Shown here: positions 1 to 6,353 of the stretch, in pieces
Layout of the letters: the number at the start of each line of letters is the position of its first letter
Position numbering within the stretch: the stretch's first letter is position 1
Assembly (NCBI GenBank): GCA_934501475.1
Contig: CAKSUL010000076.1
Location: 1 to 6,705, forward strand
Direction: 5' to 3'
DNA from: an uncultured Roseovarius sp.
GTDB lineage: Bacteria; Pseudomonadota; Alphaproteobacteria; Rhodobacterales; Rhodobacteraceae
Length of the DNA stretch: 6,705 nucleotides
The notes under the pieces: model-generated
Seen by the model: the letters and a program-made list of their open reading frames with translations, nothing else
Database searches by the model: none
What the model was told of the DNA's origin: nothing
Translations under genes and position numbers: made by a program

Positions 1-1056
1 GGCATGGCCCTGCTGAAGAAGAACGCGACCGAAATCGCCATCCTCAAGGTCGAGGTGTTCCTGGGTATCTTCATCGGTGCGATCACCTTCACCGGCTCGA
101 TCGTGGCCTATGGCAAACTGGCGGGCAAGATCGACGGCGCGCCCAAGAAACTGCCCGGTGGGCATGGGCTGAACGCGGCGGCGCTGGCGATCAGTCTGAT
201 CCTGGGGCTGATGTATATGGGCGGCGCGGGCATCTGGACGATGGTTCTGGTGACGCTGATCGCGGGCTTCATCGGCTGGCATCTGATCATGGGGATCGGT
301 GGCGCCGACATGCCGGTGGTGGTGTCGATGCTCAACAGCTATTCCGGCTGGGCGGCTGCGGCGATCGGGTTCACGCTGGGCAATGACCTGCTGATCGTGA
401 CCGGCGCGCTTGTCGGCAGTTCGGGGGCGATCCTCAGCTATATCATGTGCCGCGCGATGAACCGCAATTTCGTCAGCGTGATCCTGGGTGGCTTTGGTGG
501 CCCGCAGGGCGAGCAGATGGCCGTTGAGGGGGAACAGGTTTCCATCGACGCCGACGGCGTGGCGGCGGCGCTGAACGATGCCGATTCGGTCATCATCATC
601 CCCGGCTACGGCATGGCGGTGGCGCAGGCGCAGGGCGCGGTCAGTGAACTGACCTCGAAACTGCGCGCGCGCGGCAAGACGGTGCGCTTTGCCATCCACC
701 CGGTTGCCGGGCGTCTGCCGGGGCATATGAACGTCCTGCTGGCCGAGGCCCGCGTGCCCTATGACATCGTGATGGAGATGGACGAGATCAACGACGATTT
801 CCCGAAAACCGATGTGGCGATCGTCATCGGCTCGAACGACATCGTGAACCCGGCGGCACAGGACGACCCCAACAGCCCCATCGCCGGGATGCCGGTGCTG
901 GAATGCTGGAAGGCGAAACAGGTGTTCGTCTCCAAACGCGGGCAGGGCACGGGATATTCGGGTATCGAAAATCCGCTGTTCTACAAGGAAAACACAAGGA
1001 TGTTCTACGGCGATGCCAAGGACAGCATCACAAGCCTGCTGGGCCGGATCGACTGA
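1..1056 (+). CDS. pntB: NAD(P) transhydrogenase subunit beta, 3' part (5' end outside window)
   Basis: Beta subunit of the inner-membrane proton-translocating transhydrogenase, which moves hydride from NADH to NADP+ using the proton gradient and so supplies NADPH. The frame is already open at base 1 and ends at TGA 1054-1056. Compared with E. coli PntB as I recall it (462 aa), at least about 110 N-terminal residues are missing. Counting from the Met at base 4, the last five membrane segments of domain II lie near 17-38, 56-75, 79-98, 103-125 and 127-149, including the highly conserved [18 protein letters not shown] (99-116). Domain III, the NADP(H)-binding part, starts near 178. It shows the nucleotide-binding loop [10 protein letters not shown] (201-210), [18 protein letters not shown] (232-249), [14 protein letters not shown] (276-289) and a C-terminal [10 protein letters not shown] block (317-326). 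A pntA alpha-subunit gene probably lies upstream, outside the window. The KRG at 311-313 replaces the KRS of the E. coli protein. Confidence 0.97.
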   Translation, partial: GMALLKKNATEIAILKVEVFLGIFIGAITFTGSIVAYGKLAGKIDGAPKKLPGGHGLNAAALAISLILGLMYMGGAGIWTMVLVTLIAGFIGWHLIMGIGGADMPVVVSMLNSYSGWAAAAIGFTLGNDLLIVTGALVGSSGAILSYIMCRAMNRNFVSVILGGFGGPQGEQMAVEGEQVSIDADGVAAALNDADSVIIIPGYGMAVAQAQGAVSELTSKLRARGKTVRFAIHPVAGRLPGHMNVLLAEARVPYDIVMEMDEINDDFPKTDVAIVIGSNDIVNPAAQDDPNSPIAGMPVLECWKAKQVFVSKRGQGTGYSGIENPLFYKENTRMFYGDAKDSITSLLGRID

Positions 1057-1091
1057 TCCCGGCGCCTAAAGCCGCCGCTTGAACGCACGAA

Positions 1092-1119
1092 AAAGGGCAT
1101 CCCACCGGGGGTGCCCTTT
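1092..1119 (+). terminator. Hairpin terminator after pntB
   Basis: Begins 35 bases after the pntB stop. AAAGGGCA (1092-1099) pairs perfectly with TGCCCTTT (1112-1119). T1100-G1111 adds a wobble pair and CCC (1101-1103) pairs with GGG (1108-1110), giving a stem of about 12 bp around a four-base loop (ACCG, 1104-1107). The U-run on the plus strand is short (TTT then GCAA). On the minus strand the stem is followed by five T residues, so it could act in both directions. A smaller 5-bp stem, CGGCG/CGCCG at 1060-1064 and 1073-1077, sits just upstream. Confidence 0.8.
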
Positions 1120-1234
1120 GCAATTGATGGTGCAGGGCGGCGCGAAACGGCCCGTGGGCATCATCATTTCCCGGATTCTTGTCGGGCATCCCGAATGCCG
1201 TCAGCAGGGCGCGGGCGAGCGGGTCACGATCCCC

Positions 1235-1275
1235 TTGCCTTATTCCAGTCATAATCTTTTTATAACAGCAAGTTA
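1235..1275 (+). promoter_or_regulatory. AT-rich promoter-like patch before the membrane-protein gene
   Basis: An abrupt AT-rich stretch in otherwise GC-rich DNA contains TATAAC at 1261-1266, a fair -10 match, and CATAAT at 1250-1255. A TTGCCT at 1235-1240 resembles a -35 box, but it lies 20 bases from TATAAC, longer than the usual 16-18. The placement just upstream of the next gene and downstream of the pntB terminator fits an independent promoter. The boxes themselves are weak and the call rests mainly on composition and position. Confidence 0.3.
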
Positions 1276-1288
1276 ATCCCCGTAGTTG

Positions 1289-2086
1289 ATGCCAGTGAAC
1301 AGGACGCGAGTTGTGAATAAAAAGATCGAAGTGACCGGCTATGGACGCACGCAAGGCGAGGCCGAGGCCAATGCTAGAAGCAAACTGGCCGATGCCACGC
1401 ATTTGGATGATGCGGCCGGTCTCACCCTTGGCGTCGTGAGTCACGGCCTTGAAGCGGTGAACTTCGGGATCAAGGTTGTCGTGGGTTACCTGATATTTGC
1501 CTGGGTGTTTTTTCTGAGTTTTTCCGCGCGCCCTATCTCCACGATCCTGGCGCTGCTCTCCATTGCTGCCGGCTGTATTCTGTTCTGGGGCATGATTGTC
1601 TATTTTCTCGGTGGTCCGGAAGAACCGGAACCCTATACACACCCGGCGCTCATGTTTCTGGGCAACGTGGTTCTCATCATAATCGGGTCGTTTTTTGCGG
1701 CCATCGTGGCGGAAATTCTTCTGCCGTTTTCCGCCGTTTTCGAATCCTTCGAGCGGGCTTTCCTCAGGATGCTGCCCTTCGCGCTGCGTGCGCCGATAAT
1801 GGTTTCATTCACGCTTTGGCCGGTTGTCTTGCCCGTTCTGTATATTGGCTCCTATTCCGGGTGGACCTGGCAAGGCGTTCTCGAAGTCTTCGGGACCTGG
1901 CACTGGAATGACTACATCTTCATCGCGATTGTCTATCTCGTTGCCCAGGTGGCGACAATCATGACAAGGACGCTGTTTGACACCATCGTACACGAGTTCA
2001 CCTGGTATGGCGCTCCGGTAGTGATCCATGACGCCACACCGGGAACCGCCAGCGGCATTCAGGACAATGACACGGCGGTTCGTTGA
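1289..2086 (+). CDS. Multi-pass membrane protein of unknown function
   Basis: I do not recognise this 265-residue protein. Residues 1-60 are soluble, with a Gly/Ala/Glu-rich segment VTGYGRTQGEAEANARSKLA (15-34). Hydrophobic, probably membrane-spanning segments follow near 61-78, 84-107, 119-146, 166-188 and 207-227, with an acidic PEEPEP loop at 110-115 and a short polar tail after 240. Aromatic residues are frequent, e.g. WTWQ (192-195) and WHW (204-206). Start choice is uncertain. ATG 1289 is the first ATG but has no Shine-Dalgarno sequence, and a TTG directly precedes it. GTG 1313 has AGGA at 1301-1304, eight bases upstream, and would give 257 aa beginning just before the first patterned segment. 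Three 60-base blocks counted here (1501-, 1681-, 1921-) are 57, 52 and 52% GC, against 65% in a pntB block (481-540). This suggests a recently acquired or less constrained gene. It appears to be a single-gene unit, and no neighbour suggests its role. Confidence 0.75.
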   Translation: MPVNRTRVVNKKIEVTGYGRTQGEAEANARSKLADATHLDDAAGLTLGVVSHGLEAVNFGIKVVVGYLIFAWVFFLSFSARPISTILALLSIAAGCILFWGMIVYFLGGPEEPEPYTHPALMFLGNVVLIIIGSFFAAIVAEILLPFSAVFESFERAFLRMLPFALRAPIMVSFTLWPVVLPVLYIGSYSGWTWQGVLEVFGTWHWNDYIFIAIVYLVAQVATIMTRTLFDTIVHEFTWYGAPVVIHDATPGTASGIQDNDTAVR

Positions 2087-2473
2087 GCCGGGTCTGCCCA
2101 GTAGCGGTGGGTTTAAGGTGGGCGCTGCGCGTCGCTGCCTCAAGCGTCGGATGGGGCGCAAGGTGGCCTTTGCTGGGCAGGAAAAATCCTTCAACAGCTG
2201 CCTGGGTTTGGAACGGGTTTTTTGGTAGCGCAAAACAAGGCCATTGGCGCATGTTCCATAACGAGGGTTTGTTGAAGAATTTTCTCAAATCCGACATTCG
2301 CGCCGGTGCACCGAAAGCCCGCTTCGGCCCGCATAGCTGACAGACAGGACCTGCGGAGCCCTAGCGGAAATCTGCGAAGGGGGCGTCTTGGCATACTCCC
2401 GCCCGTGAGGGCGTTTCGCCCGGGGTTTCGACAGATCCGGTATCGGGTCTGCATCCCACGGGGGGGCCTTTTG
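2087..2473. other. Gene-free stretch with low-GC core and small inverted repeats
   Basis: 387 bases lie between the membrane-protein gene and the convergent transporter operon, and I can support no gene in them. Open frames exist on both strands but lack a ribosome-binding site and run into the flanking genes out of frame. The centre is AT-richer (2221-2280 is 45% GC by count). Visible structure includes CTGCCCAG at 2094-2101 with its reverse complement CTGGGCAG at 2173-2180. It also includes CCGAA/TTCGG at 2311-2315 and 2323-2327, and GGGCG-TTT-CGCCC at 2409-2421. The last hairpin lies 53 bases past the end of the permease gene. It has no T-run on the minus strand, so it is at best a weak terminator for the operon. 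The stretch may be a decayed gene or mobile-element remnant; nothing in it proves that. Confidence 0.5.
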
Positions 2474-3391
2474 TCATCTGCGCCGCCTGGTGCGGTGGCG
2501 CGGATCGCCTGCGTCGCGCAACCCCTCGCCGATGTAATTCACCCCCAGCAGGGTGAGCGAGATCGCCGCCCCCGGCCACAGCGCGCGCCCCGGCGCGATG
2601 TCCAGATGCGCCATCCCGTCGCTCAGCAACCGGCCCCAACTGGCGAAATCGGGCGGAAATCCCAGCCCCAGAAAGCTGAGCGCGCTTTCGATCAGGATCG
2701 CGTTGGCGATGCCCAGCGACGCCGACACGAGGATCGGCGAGGCCACGTTGGGCAGGATATGGCGGGTGATCATGCGCGGCGCAGATGTGCCCAGGCTGCG
2801 CGCGGCAGTGATGAAATCCCGCGCGCTCAGCGCCAGGACATCGCCGCGCACGATCCGCGCCGTCGGCATCCAGCTGGTCAGCGCGATGGCCGCGACGATC
2901 AGCACGAAGATCCCGGTCCCGTCGCCCAACGCCTCGCTGAGGGGCGCGCGAAACAGCATCACCGCGATCAGCAGCAAGGGCAGCACCGGCAGCGCCAGAA
3001 ACACATCCGTGATCCGCATCAGCGGCCCGTCCAGCGCGCGCACATAGCCCGCCAGCACACCGATCAACGTCCCCAGTGCCAGCGACAGGATCATCGCCGC
3101 AAACCCGACCGCCAGTGAAATGCGCCCCCCCGCCAGCACGCGCGCCAGCATGTCCCGGCCCAGTTGATCGGTGCCAAGCGGGTGCGCGGGCTGTGGCCCC
3201 TGATTGCGGGCCATCAGGTCGATACCCGCCGGGTCCAGCCGCCAGACCAGCGGCCCGAGCACGACCCCCAGCACGATCAGCCCAAGCGTGAGCGCCCCGG
3301 CCATCGCCATCGGATGACGGCGAAACCGCGCCGCGACATCGCGCCGCCGCGACAGCGCACCGGGCGGTGGGGGAAAGGCAGGCTCAGTCAT
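2474..3391 (-). CDS. ABC transporter permease, DppC/OppC type
   Basis: One of two inner-membrane channel subunits of a family 5 (peptide/nickel-class) ABC importer; 305 aa, normal for the family. An N-terminal cytoplasmic stretch ends in RRRD and FRRHP (15-27). The first membrane helix is near 31-51, followed by the DppC hallmark HPLGTDQLGRD (70-80). Further helices lie near 93-116, 133-148, 160-178, 217-243 and 271-290. The cytoplasmic EAA loop that contacts the ATPase is at about 192-215 (DFITAARSLG then HILPN). The tail is strongly basic (RHRTRRRR). ATG 3391 is chosen because it overlaps the end of the upstream permease gene by 8 bases (ATGACTGA), a layout typical of translational coupling. 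An in-frame TTG at 3409 would add six residues and lacks support. No clear Shine-Dalgarno sequence precedes the ATG, which fits coupling. It is the last gene of the operon. The substrate is unknown. Confidence 0.95.
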   Translation of the reverse strand: MTEPAFPPPPGALSRRRDVAARFRRHPMAMAGALTLGLIVLGVVLGPLVWRLDPAGIDLMARNQGPQPAHPLGTDQLGRDMLARVLAGGRISLAVGFAAMILSLALGTLIGVLAGYVRALDGPLMRITDVFLALPVLPLLLIAVMLFRAPLSEALGDGTGIFVLIVAAIALTSWMPTARIVRGDVLALSARDFITAARSLGTSAPRMITRHILPNVASPILVSASLGIANAILIESALSFLGLGFPPDFASWGRLLSDGMAHLDIAPGRALWPGAAISLTLLGVNYIGEGLRDAGDPRHRTRRRR

Positions 3392-4391
3392 GGCGCAGAC
3401 GCGGTTCAAGCAGGCGATAGAGCAGATCGGCCAGCAGATTGCTGAACACGATCAGCACCGCGATCAGGAATGTGATCGTCTGCACCGTAGGCAGGTCATT
3501 GGCGTGCAGCGAGGTGATCAGCAACTGCCCGATGCCGTTCACGCGAAAGATCTGTTCGGTGATGATCGCGCCGCCAAACACCTGCGGCAACCCGAGCGCG
3601 ACCACGCTGACCAGCGGGATCAGCGAATTGCGCAGCACGTGCACGCAGATCACGCTCCATTCGCTCAGGCCCTTGGCGCGCGCCATGCGCACGTAATCGC
3701 GGCCCAGGTTGTCCAGGACGGCGGCGCGCAGATAGCAGCTGATCTGGGCGGTGGTGACAAGCGACACAACCAGCACCGGCAGCACCATCTGGCGCGCCTG
3801 GGTGACAAGGCTGGCCAGGTCGCTAACCCGGTGGGTGGTGTCATAGACCGACGGAAACCAGCCCAGCCCGGATGAGAACACCACGATCAGCACCACCCCC
3901 GAAAAGAACGGCGGCACCGAAAACGCCAGCATGGTCGCGAAGGTGGCGACATGATCGAACAGCCCATATTGGCGATAGGCCGAATAGAGCCCGATCGGCA
4001 GCGCCGCCAGCACGCCGATCAGATAGGCCAGCCCGACCACCCATAATGTCTGCGGCAGGCGATCGGCGATCAGATCGACCACCGGACCGCGCGATTGCCA
4101 GCTGATCACCCGGGCATGTCCCGCAGACAGGTCACTGCCAAAGCTCGCGTCGCACCACACCAGTGGCTCGACCACGAAGAATTGCCACAACCACAGGCCA
4201 AAGCGCTGATGCACGGGCTGGCCCAGTCCGAGGGCGCGGCGCATCTCGGCCTTGACGTCATCGGGCACGGTCATCGGGATCTGCGCCATCGGATCGCCCG
4301 GCGCCAGATCCAGAAGCAGGAAGATCAGCGCCGCGATCACCAGCAGCGTCGGCACCGCCACCATGATGCGCCGCAGGGCCCAGCCCAGCAT
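3384..4391 (-). CDS. ABC transporter permease, DppB/OppB type
   Basis: Partner channel subunit to the DppC-type permease; 335 aa, within the usual range. The N-terminus has the family pattern: a basic start (RR, 7-8), a first helix at about 9-29, then LAPGDP (29-34). A periplasmic region follows, then RLPQTLWVVGLAYLIG (111-126), which opens the transport domain. Further helices lie near 115-137, 148-175, 202-218, 256-278 and 303-325. The EAA loop that meets the ATPase is at about 232-260 (DYVRMARAKGLS then HVLRNSLIPL). Between FG (84-85) and PVVDLIADRLP (103-113) the loop is longer than the short linker I expect in the family, by roughly ten residues (SDLSAGHARVISWQSRG, 86-102). ATG 4391 starts 17 bases past the binding-protein stop. 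An upstream extension of the frame would overlap that gene by about 85 bases and is rejected. No strong ribosome-binding site is visible. Confidence 0.95.
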   Translation of the reverse strand: MLGWALRRIMVAVPTLLVIAALIFLLLDLAPGDPMAQIPMTVPDDVKAEMRRALGLGQPVHQRFGLWLWQFFVVEPLVWCDASFGSDLSAGHARVISWQSRGPVVDLIADRLPQTLWVVGLAYLIGVLAALPIGLYSAYRQYGLFDHVATFATMLAFSVPPFFSGVVLIVVFSSGLGWFPSVYDTTHRVSDLASLVTQARQMVLPVLVVSLVTTAQISCYLRAAVLDNLGRDYVRMARAKGLSEWSVICVHVLRNSLIPLVSVVALGLPQVFGGAIITEQIFRVNGIGQLLITSLHANDLPTVQTITFLIAVLIVFSNLLADLLYRLLEPRLRHD

Positions 4392-4407
4392 CAGAGCGCG
4401 CGCCCGC

Positions 4408-6111
4408 TCATTCGCCCCGCCGATACCAGTCGGCGATGTTCCACAATTCGCTGTCCCAGGCGTTGATGCGCACACCGCCCAGCGAATTGGCATGGGCCGA
4501 CACCCGCCCGCGATCGACCAGCGGCAGGATCACGCCGTCTTGCACCAGCATGTCGTTCATCGCCCGCGCGATGGCGGCGCGCGCATCCTCGCCGCCGGTC
4601 ACGGCCAGTTTCGCGATCAGCGCCTCATAGGCCGGATCGCACCAGCGCCCGACATTGGGCCCCTGCCACTGGTTTTGCGGGGTCGGGGCCTGATCGCAGG
4701 CCCAACCGGCCAGATAGGATTCAGGGTCCGTGCCATCGAAATTCCCGGCATATAGCTCAAGATCGGCGTAAAACCTCTGCATGGTGTCGGGCGAGGCCGC
4801 ATCGCCGCCGAAAAATACCGAAGGTTCGATATTGCGCAGCTCGGTGTCGATCCCGATCTGAGCCCACCAGTGTTTCAGCATCGCCTGGAAATCCTGCCGC
4901 ACCGCGTTGGTCGAGGTCTGCAACAGCAGGCGCAGCTGTTGACCGTCGCGCTCGCGGATGGTGTCACCGTCGCTGTCGACCCAGCCGGCGCTTTCCAGCA
5001 GCGCGTTGGCCGCGGCGATGTCCTGTTGCAGGCAGGTCTCATTGGCGCGCGACGCATGGATCGCGGGCGCGGGCACGATGTTGCAGCTGGGGCGGCCGCT
5101 GACGCCATAGCCGACCTCGACCAGCAGCGCGCGATCAATCGCCATCGACAGCGCGCGCCGCACCGCCGGATCGGCCAGGATCGGATGGGGATGGGCGCGC
5201 GTGGCGCGCGTCTCGCCCAGGTCGGGATCGGGATCGGTGAAATTGATCGCCAGCCTCTCGACCAATGTGCCAAAGGCGGTGACGACCACGCCTTGCCCGC
5301 CCTGCTGCATGTCGTGCAGCACCTCGGGGGCCAGTTGCAGGTTCCAGGCGTAATCGAATTCGCCGGTTTCCAGAACCGCGCGCGCGGCTGACGTGGCACC
5401 GCCGCCGCCCTTGATCACGGCGCGGGCAAAGCCGGGCCTGTCGGGAATGCGATAGTTGGGATTCGCGCTGAACACGGCGACGTCGCCGGGGCGGAACTCA
5501 TCGACCACGAAAGGGCCGGTGCCGATGGGGGCGAAATTGGCCTCGGCGCAGGTGGGTGCGCGCGCGCCCATGCAGTCGCTGAATTGCGCGCGTTGCAGGA
5601 TCGGCGATTGCGCGCCGACAAAGGGGTTGTACGGAAAGGGCTTGGGGCGGGCGAACTCGACCACCACGCTCTGCGTGCCCGTCGCCGTGACCGAGACCAC
5701 ATCGCGGAACTTGTCGCGCTGCGAACACCCCCCCTCGGGGGCGGTGCAATAGGCATGGGTGAACTGCACGTCCTGCGCCGTCACGGGGCTGCCGTCGGAC
5801 CATGTCAGCCCGTCGCGCAACTGCCATGTGATCCGGGTCAGATCGGCGCTGATGCCGCCATTCTCAAGCGTGGGAATGGCGCGCGCCAGCCATGGGATCA
5901 TCTGGCCGCTCTCATCATAGCGCGCCAGCGGCTCCAGCATGAGACCGGCGGCCTCGACATCCTTGGCACCGGCCGAGAGATAGGGGTTCAGGTTGGACGG
6001 CGCCTGCCAGTAAAGGATATTCACCTGCCCATGCGCGCCGCGTTCGGCATGGGCGGGAATTCCCATGATCAGCGCAGATGCCACCGCAAAAACAGACGCA
6101 ATTCGTGCCAT
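4408..6111 (-). CDS. Periplasmic substrate-binding protein, SBP family 5 (peptide-type)
   Basis: Extracytoplasmic receptor of the ABC importer; 567 aa, somewhat longer than DppA/OppA. The N-terminus is a Sec signal peptide: MARIA, then a hydrophobic core to about residue 18, then AHA (20-22) before E23, a good signal-peptidase I site. There is no lipobox Cys. Family 5 features are LNPYLSAGAKD (41-51), LLEPLARYD-like LMLEPLARYD (57-66), WQLRDGLTWSDGSPVTAQDV (96-115), APIGTGPF (194-201), NPNY (217-220), DPAVRRALSMAIDRALL (314-330) and a C-terminal ELWNIADWY (555-563). Eight cysteines fall in four close pairs (122/129, 180/188, 343/360, 472/491), suggesting disulfides in the periplasm. ATG 6111 is chosen for AAAGG five bases upstream and because it begins a clean signal peptide; an in-frame TTG at 6126 is less likely. 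It is first in the operon with the two permeases. Peptide is the default substrate guess, but family 5 proteins also bind nickel, glutathione, opines and sugars. Confidence 0.95.
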   Translation of the reverse strand: MARIASVFAVASALIMGIPAHAERGAHGQVNILYWQAPSNLNPYLSAGAKDVEAAGLMLEPLARYDESGQMIPWLARAIPTLENGGISADLTRITWQLRDGLTWSDGSPVTAQDVQFTHAYCTAPEGGCSQRDKFRDVVSVTATGTQSVVVEFARPKPFPYNPFVGAQSPILQRAQFSDCMGARAPTCAEANFAPIGTGPFVVDEFRPGDVAVFSANPNYRIPDRPGFARAVIKGGGGATSAARAVLETGEFDYAWNLQLAPEVLHDMQQGGQGVVVTAFGTLVERLAINFTDPDPDLGETRATRAHPHPILADPAVRRALSMAIDRALLVEVGYGVSGRPSCNIVPAPAIHASRANETCLQQDIAAANALLESAGWVDSDGDTIRERDGQQLRLLLQTSTNAVRQDFQAMLKHWWAQIGIDTELRNIEPSVFFGGDAASPDTMQRFYADLELYAGNFDGTDPESYLAGWACDQAPTPQNQWQGPNVGRWCDPAYEALIAKLAVTGGEDARAAIARAMNDMLVQDGVILPLVDRGRVSAHANSLGGVRINAWDSELWNIADWYRRGE

Positions 6112-6353
6112 TTCGACCTTTCGCAATCACCAACAGGGCTGCGCGGACAGCGCCCCTCCGATATGCGAAGATGCGGGTCCGGCGCTGCCCGGAATTCTTG
6201 AAACTGTGCTGTACCTAACGGCATTCACCCCTTCGTCCAATCGTATTTTTCCCCCGGTTTCGATTATGTTCGGAGGTGATGATCCGGCGCATGTTCCCAT
6301 TTCCTGCCAAACCGCTGTAAGACTGTCGCAGATCCCGCCTTGCAGAATGTCCC
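6112..6353. promoter_or_regulatory. Divergent intergenic region between transporter operon and ATPase gene
   Basis: These 242 bases separate the start codons of two divergent transporter genes and must carry the promoters of at least one, probably both. I cannot place boxes with confidence. The best fragments are TTGAAA at 6198-6203 on the plus strand, with only GCATTC 17 bases on, and on the minus strand a TTGGAC box 17 bases before TAGGTA. A 7-bp inverted repeat, CAGCGCC at 6148-6154 and GGCGCTG at 6181-6187, would lie in the leader of the binding-protein mRNA. AATCG/CGATT at 6239-6243 and 6261-6265 is a weak operator-like pair 17 bases apart. A GGAGGTG at 6272-6278 precedes a short ORF (see findings). 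Confidence 0.55.
6117..6121 (-). promoter_or_regulatory. Ribosome-binding site of the substrate-binding-protein gene
   Basis: On the minus strand AAAGG precedes ATG 6111 with a five-base spacer (TCGAA). It is the clearest Shine-Dalgarno sequence in the operon and decides the start over the in-frame TTG at 6126, which overlaps this region. Confidence 0.6.

Noticed and set aside
1998..2340. Short open frames on both strands across the end of the membrane-protein gene and the gap after it
   Set aside because: No ribosome-binding sites, overlap with the supported gene, and no recognisable motif.
2306..3118. Long plus-strand open frame (270 codons) opposite the DppC-type permease
   Set aside because: The translation is Arg/Gln/Pro-rich low-complexity sequence, typical of the antisense of a GC-rich gene; the minus strand encodes a clear permease.
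3389..3409. TTG 3409 as start of the DppC-type permease
   Set aside because: ATG 3391 gives the coupled 8-base overlap with the upstream gene; the extra six residues show nothing conserved.
3390..3875. Plus-strand open frame rich in His and Gln opposite the DppB-type permease
   Set aside because: Antisense shadow: composition is the complement of hydrophobic membrane codons, with no family motif.
4391..4493. N-terminal extension of the DppB-type permease to 4493
   Set aside because: It would overlap the binding-protein gene by about 85 bases and adds a non-hydrophobic, motif-free stretch before a normal permease start.
5584..6201. Plus-strand open frame (205 codons) opposite the binding-protein gene
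   Set aside because: Lies almost wholly on the antisense of the well-supported binding protein and continues into the intergenic region without recognisable motifs.
6271..6287. GGAGGTGATGATCC resembling the complement of the 16S rRNA 3' end
   Set aside because: Has inserted bases relative to the rRNA complement and no rRNA sequence around it; better seen as a chance Shine-Dalgarno-like string.
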